DNA of 7,784 nt, from positions 1 through 7,784 of the forward strand of contig JAPHRB010000174.1 in the NCBI GenBank assembly GCA_026197015.1, read 5' to 3'. This stretch comes from Gammaproteobacteria bacterium (GTDB lineage Bacteria; Pseudomonadota; Gammaproteobacteria; SZUA-229). How positions within the stretch are numbered: the stretch's first letter is position 1; each line of letters opens with the position of its first letter. Shown in pieces: positions 6,876 to 7,784 of the stretch. The notes beneath the pieces are model-generated. The model worked only from the letters and a program-made list of their open reading frames with translations, was not told the origin of the DNA and did not search any database. The translations under genes were made by a program, and so were the position numbers.

Positions 6876-7784
6876 CTAAACCTCAGCCGCCTCGCTAACT
6901 GCTTTCATGCTTAAACGAATTCGACCCTGACGATCAATTTCCAGCACTTTAACCTGAATCTTCTCACCCTCAGACAGCTTGTCACTTACCTTCTCAACTC
7001 GTTCTTCACAAATCTGAGAGATATGAACCAGGCCTTCTTTACCAGGAAGAATTCGCACAAATGCACCGAAATCCATAATCTTGATAACTTCACCTTCGTA
7101 GATTTTGCCTACTTCAGCTTCTGCCGTAATCTGTTCGATACGAACCTTCGCTGCTTCTGCATTATCAAAATCACTTGAAGCAATTTTCACATTACCATCA
7201 TCATCGATATCAATCGTTACGCCAGTTTCTTCAGTAATTGACTTAATTACCGCTCCACCCTTACCGATTACATCACGAATTTTCTCAGGATTAATCTTCA
7301 TAGTTAAGTAACGTGGTGCGTAATGAGACATTTCAGTACTTGCTTCTGAAATAACCTTGTTCATTTCACCGAGGATAAACATTCGACCCGCTTTCGCCTG
7401 TTCTAATGCTTTTTCCATTATGTCTTTAGTAATACCGGTTATCTTGATATCCATTTGCAGCGCATTAACACCGTTTTCAGTACCCGCTACTTTGAAGTCC
7501 ATATCACCCAAGTGATCTTCATCACCTAAGATATCACTCAATACTGCGTAGTTTTCACCTTCTTTAACAAGCCCCATTGCAATACCGGCAATTGGTGCTT
7601 TAAGTGGTACACCCGCATCCATAAGTGCTAATGACGTACCACAAACAGAAGCCATAGAGCTTGAGCCGTTTGATTCTGTAATTTCAGATACAACACGAAT
7701 TGAATATGGGAATTCTTCAGTTGTTGGCATACACGCTAAAACACCACGTTTTGCTAAACGACCATGACCAATTTCACGACGACC
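6876..7784 (-). CDS. pnp: Polynucleotide phosphorylase, C-terminal part (gene runs off the right edge)
   Basis: PNPase degrades RNA 3' to 5' using phosphate and makes nucleoside diphosphates; it is a cytoplasmic trimer and often part of the RNA degradosome. The visible 302 residues start at GRREIGHG, whose Arg-Arg and His correspond to E. coli R398, R399 and H403 in the second RNase PH core. The SSS phosphate site (residues 41-43 of the fragment) and the metal-site residues in GDEDHLGDMDFK (Asp90, Asp96 and Lys98 of the fragment, E. coli D486, D492 and K494) are intact, so the enzyme should be active. A KH domain with the GKGG loop (about 159-202) and an S1 domain (about 225-293, with DFGAFV and KEGLVHISQI) follow. 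The tail after S1 is only about nine residues, shorter than in E. coli. The reading frame stays open to the window edge, so the internal Met at 7730 is not the start. By family length about 396 residues are missing. Confidence 0.98.
   Translation of the reverse strand, partial: GRREIGHGRLAKRGVLACMPTTEEFPYSIRVVSEITESNGSSSMASVCGTSLALMDAGVPLKAPIAGIAMGLVKEGENYAVLSDILGDEDHLGDMDFKVAGTENGVNALQMDIKITGITKDIMEKALEQAKAGRMFILGEMNKVISEASTEMSHYAPRYLTMKINPEKIRDVIGKGGAVIKSITEETGVTIDIDDDGNVKIASSDFDNAEAAKVRIEQITAEAEVGKIYEGEVIKIMDFGAFVRILPGKEGLVHISQICEERVEKVSDKLSEGEKIQVKVLEIDRQGRIRLSMKAVSEAAEV

Noticed and set aside
6720..6914. A 64-codon plus-strand open frame starting with GTG
   Set aside because: It reads through the terminator hairpin and into the 3' end of pnp on the opposite strand, has no ribosome binding site and has a composition unlike a protein.
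7105..7311. Plus-strand 68-codon open frame
   Set aside because: It is antisense to the KH domain of PNPase.
1..7784. Mobile elements, CRISPR arrays, tRNA or rRNA genes
   Set aside because: No transposase, regularly spaced direct repeats, tRNA-like cloverleaf or rRNA sequence was seen in reading both strands.

Overview
The window comes from an AT-rich proteobacterial chromosome, most likely a gammaproteobacterium. The best taxonomic clue is the C-terminal part of polynucleotide phosphorylase (pnp) at the right end, which aligns by memory almost residue for residue with the Escherichia coli enzyme. The genus cannot be named from the sequence. Every credible gene is on the minus strand, so transcription runs right to left.

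Right end (6876-7784): the last 302 residues of PNPase, followed by a strong symmetrical intrinsic terminator (about 6819-6847). Middle (6458-6875): a 418-base AT-rich non-coding gap. It holds that terminator, two sigma70-like promoter candidates facing the next gene, and a leader with several small inverted repeats. Left (1-6457): a tightly packed cluster of five genes, all predicted to be exported. In transcription order they are a 175-aa coiled-coil/beta protein with a signal peptide, a 668-aa TPR/coiled-coil protein with a signal peptide, a 1084-aa TPR lipoprotein, a 195-aa TPR lipoprotein, and the first 18 codons of a further protein with a hydrophobic N-terminus. The junctions are 19 nt apart, TAATG (1-nt overlap), TAA directly followed by ATG, and 6 nt apart. 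This fits one translationally coupled operon.

The five-gene cluster is the interesting part. Almost 2,000 residues of mostly helical-repeat protein are encoded in a row, all destined for the periplasm or the outer membrane. From family knowledge, this layout resembles gammaproteobacterial clusters of uncharacterised TPR proteins found near TolQ/ExbB-ExbD-type motor genes and AgmX/PglI-type proteins. Those clusters are distant relatives of the Myxococcus Glt/Nfs envelope machinery. No motor gene lies inside this window, so the link is an inference that the sequence beyond position 1 could test. A reasonable picture is a periplasmic and outer-membrane scaffold, built from TPR proteins, that would couple to an inner-membrane proton-driven motor. 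Its cellular job is not known from the sequence.
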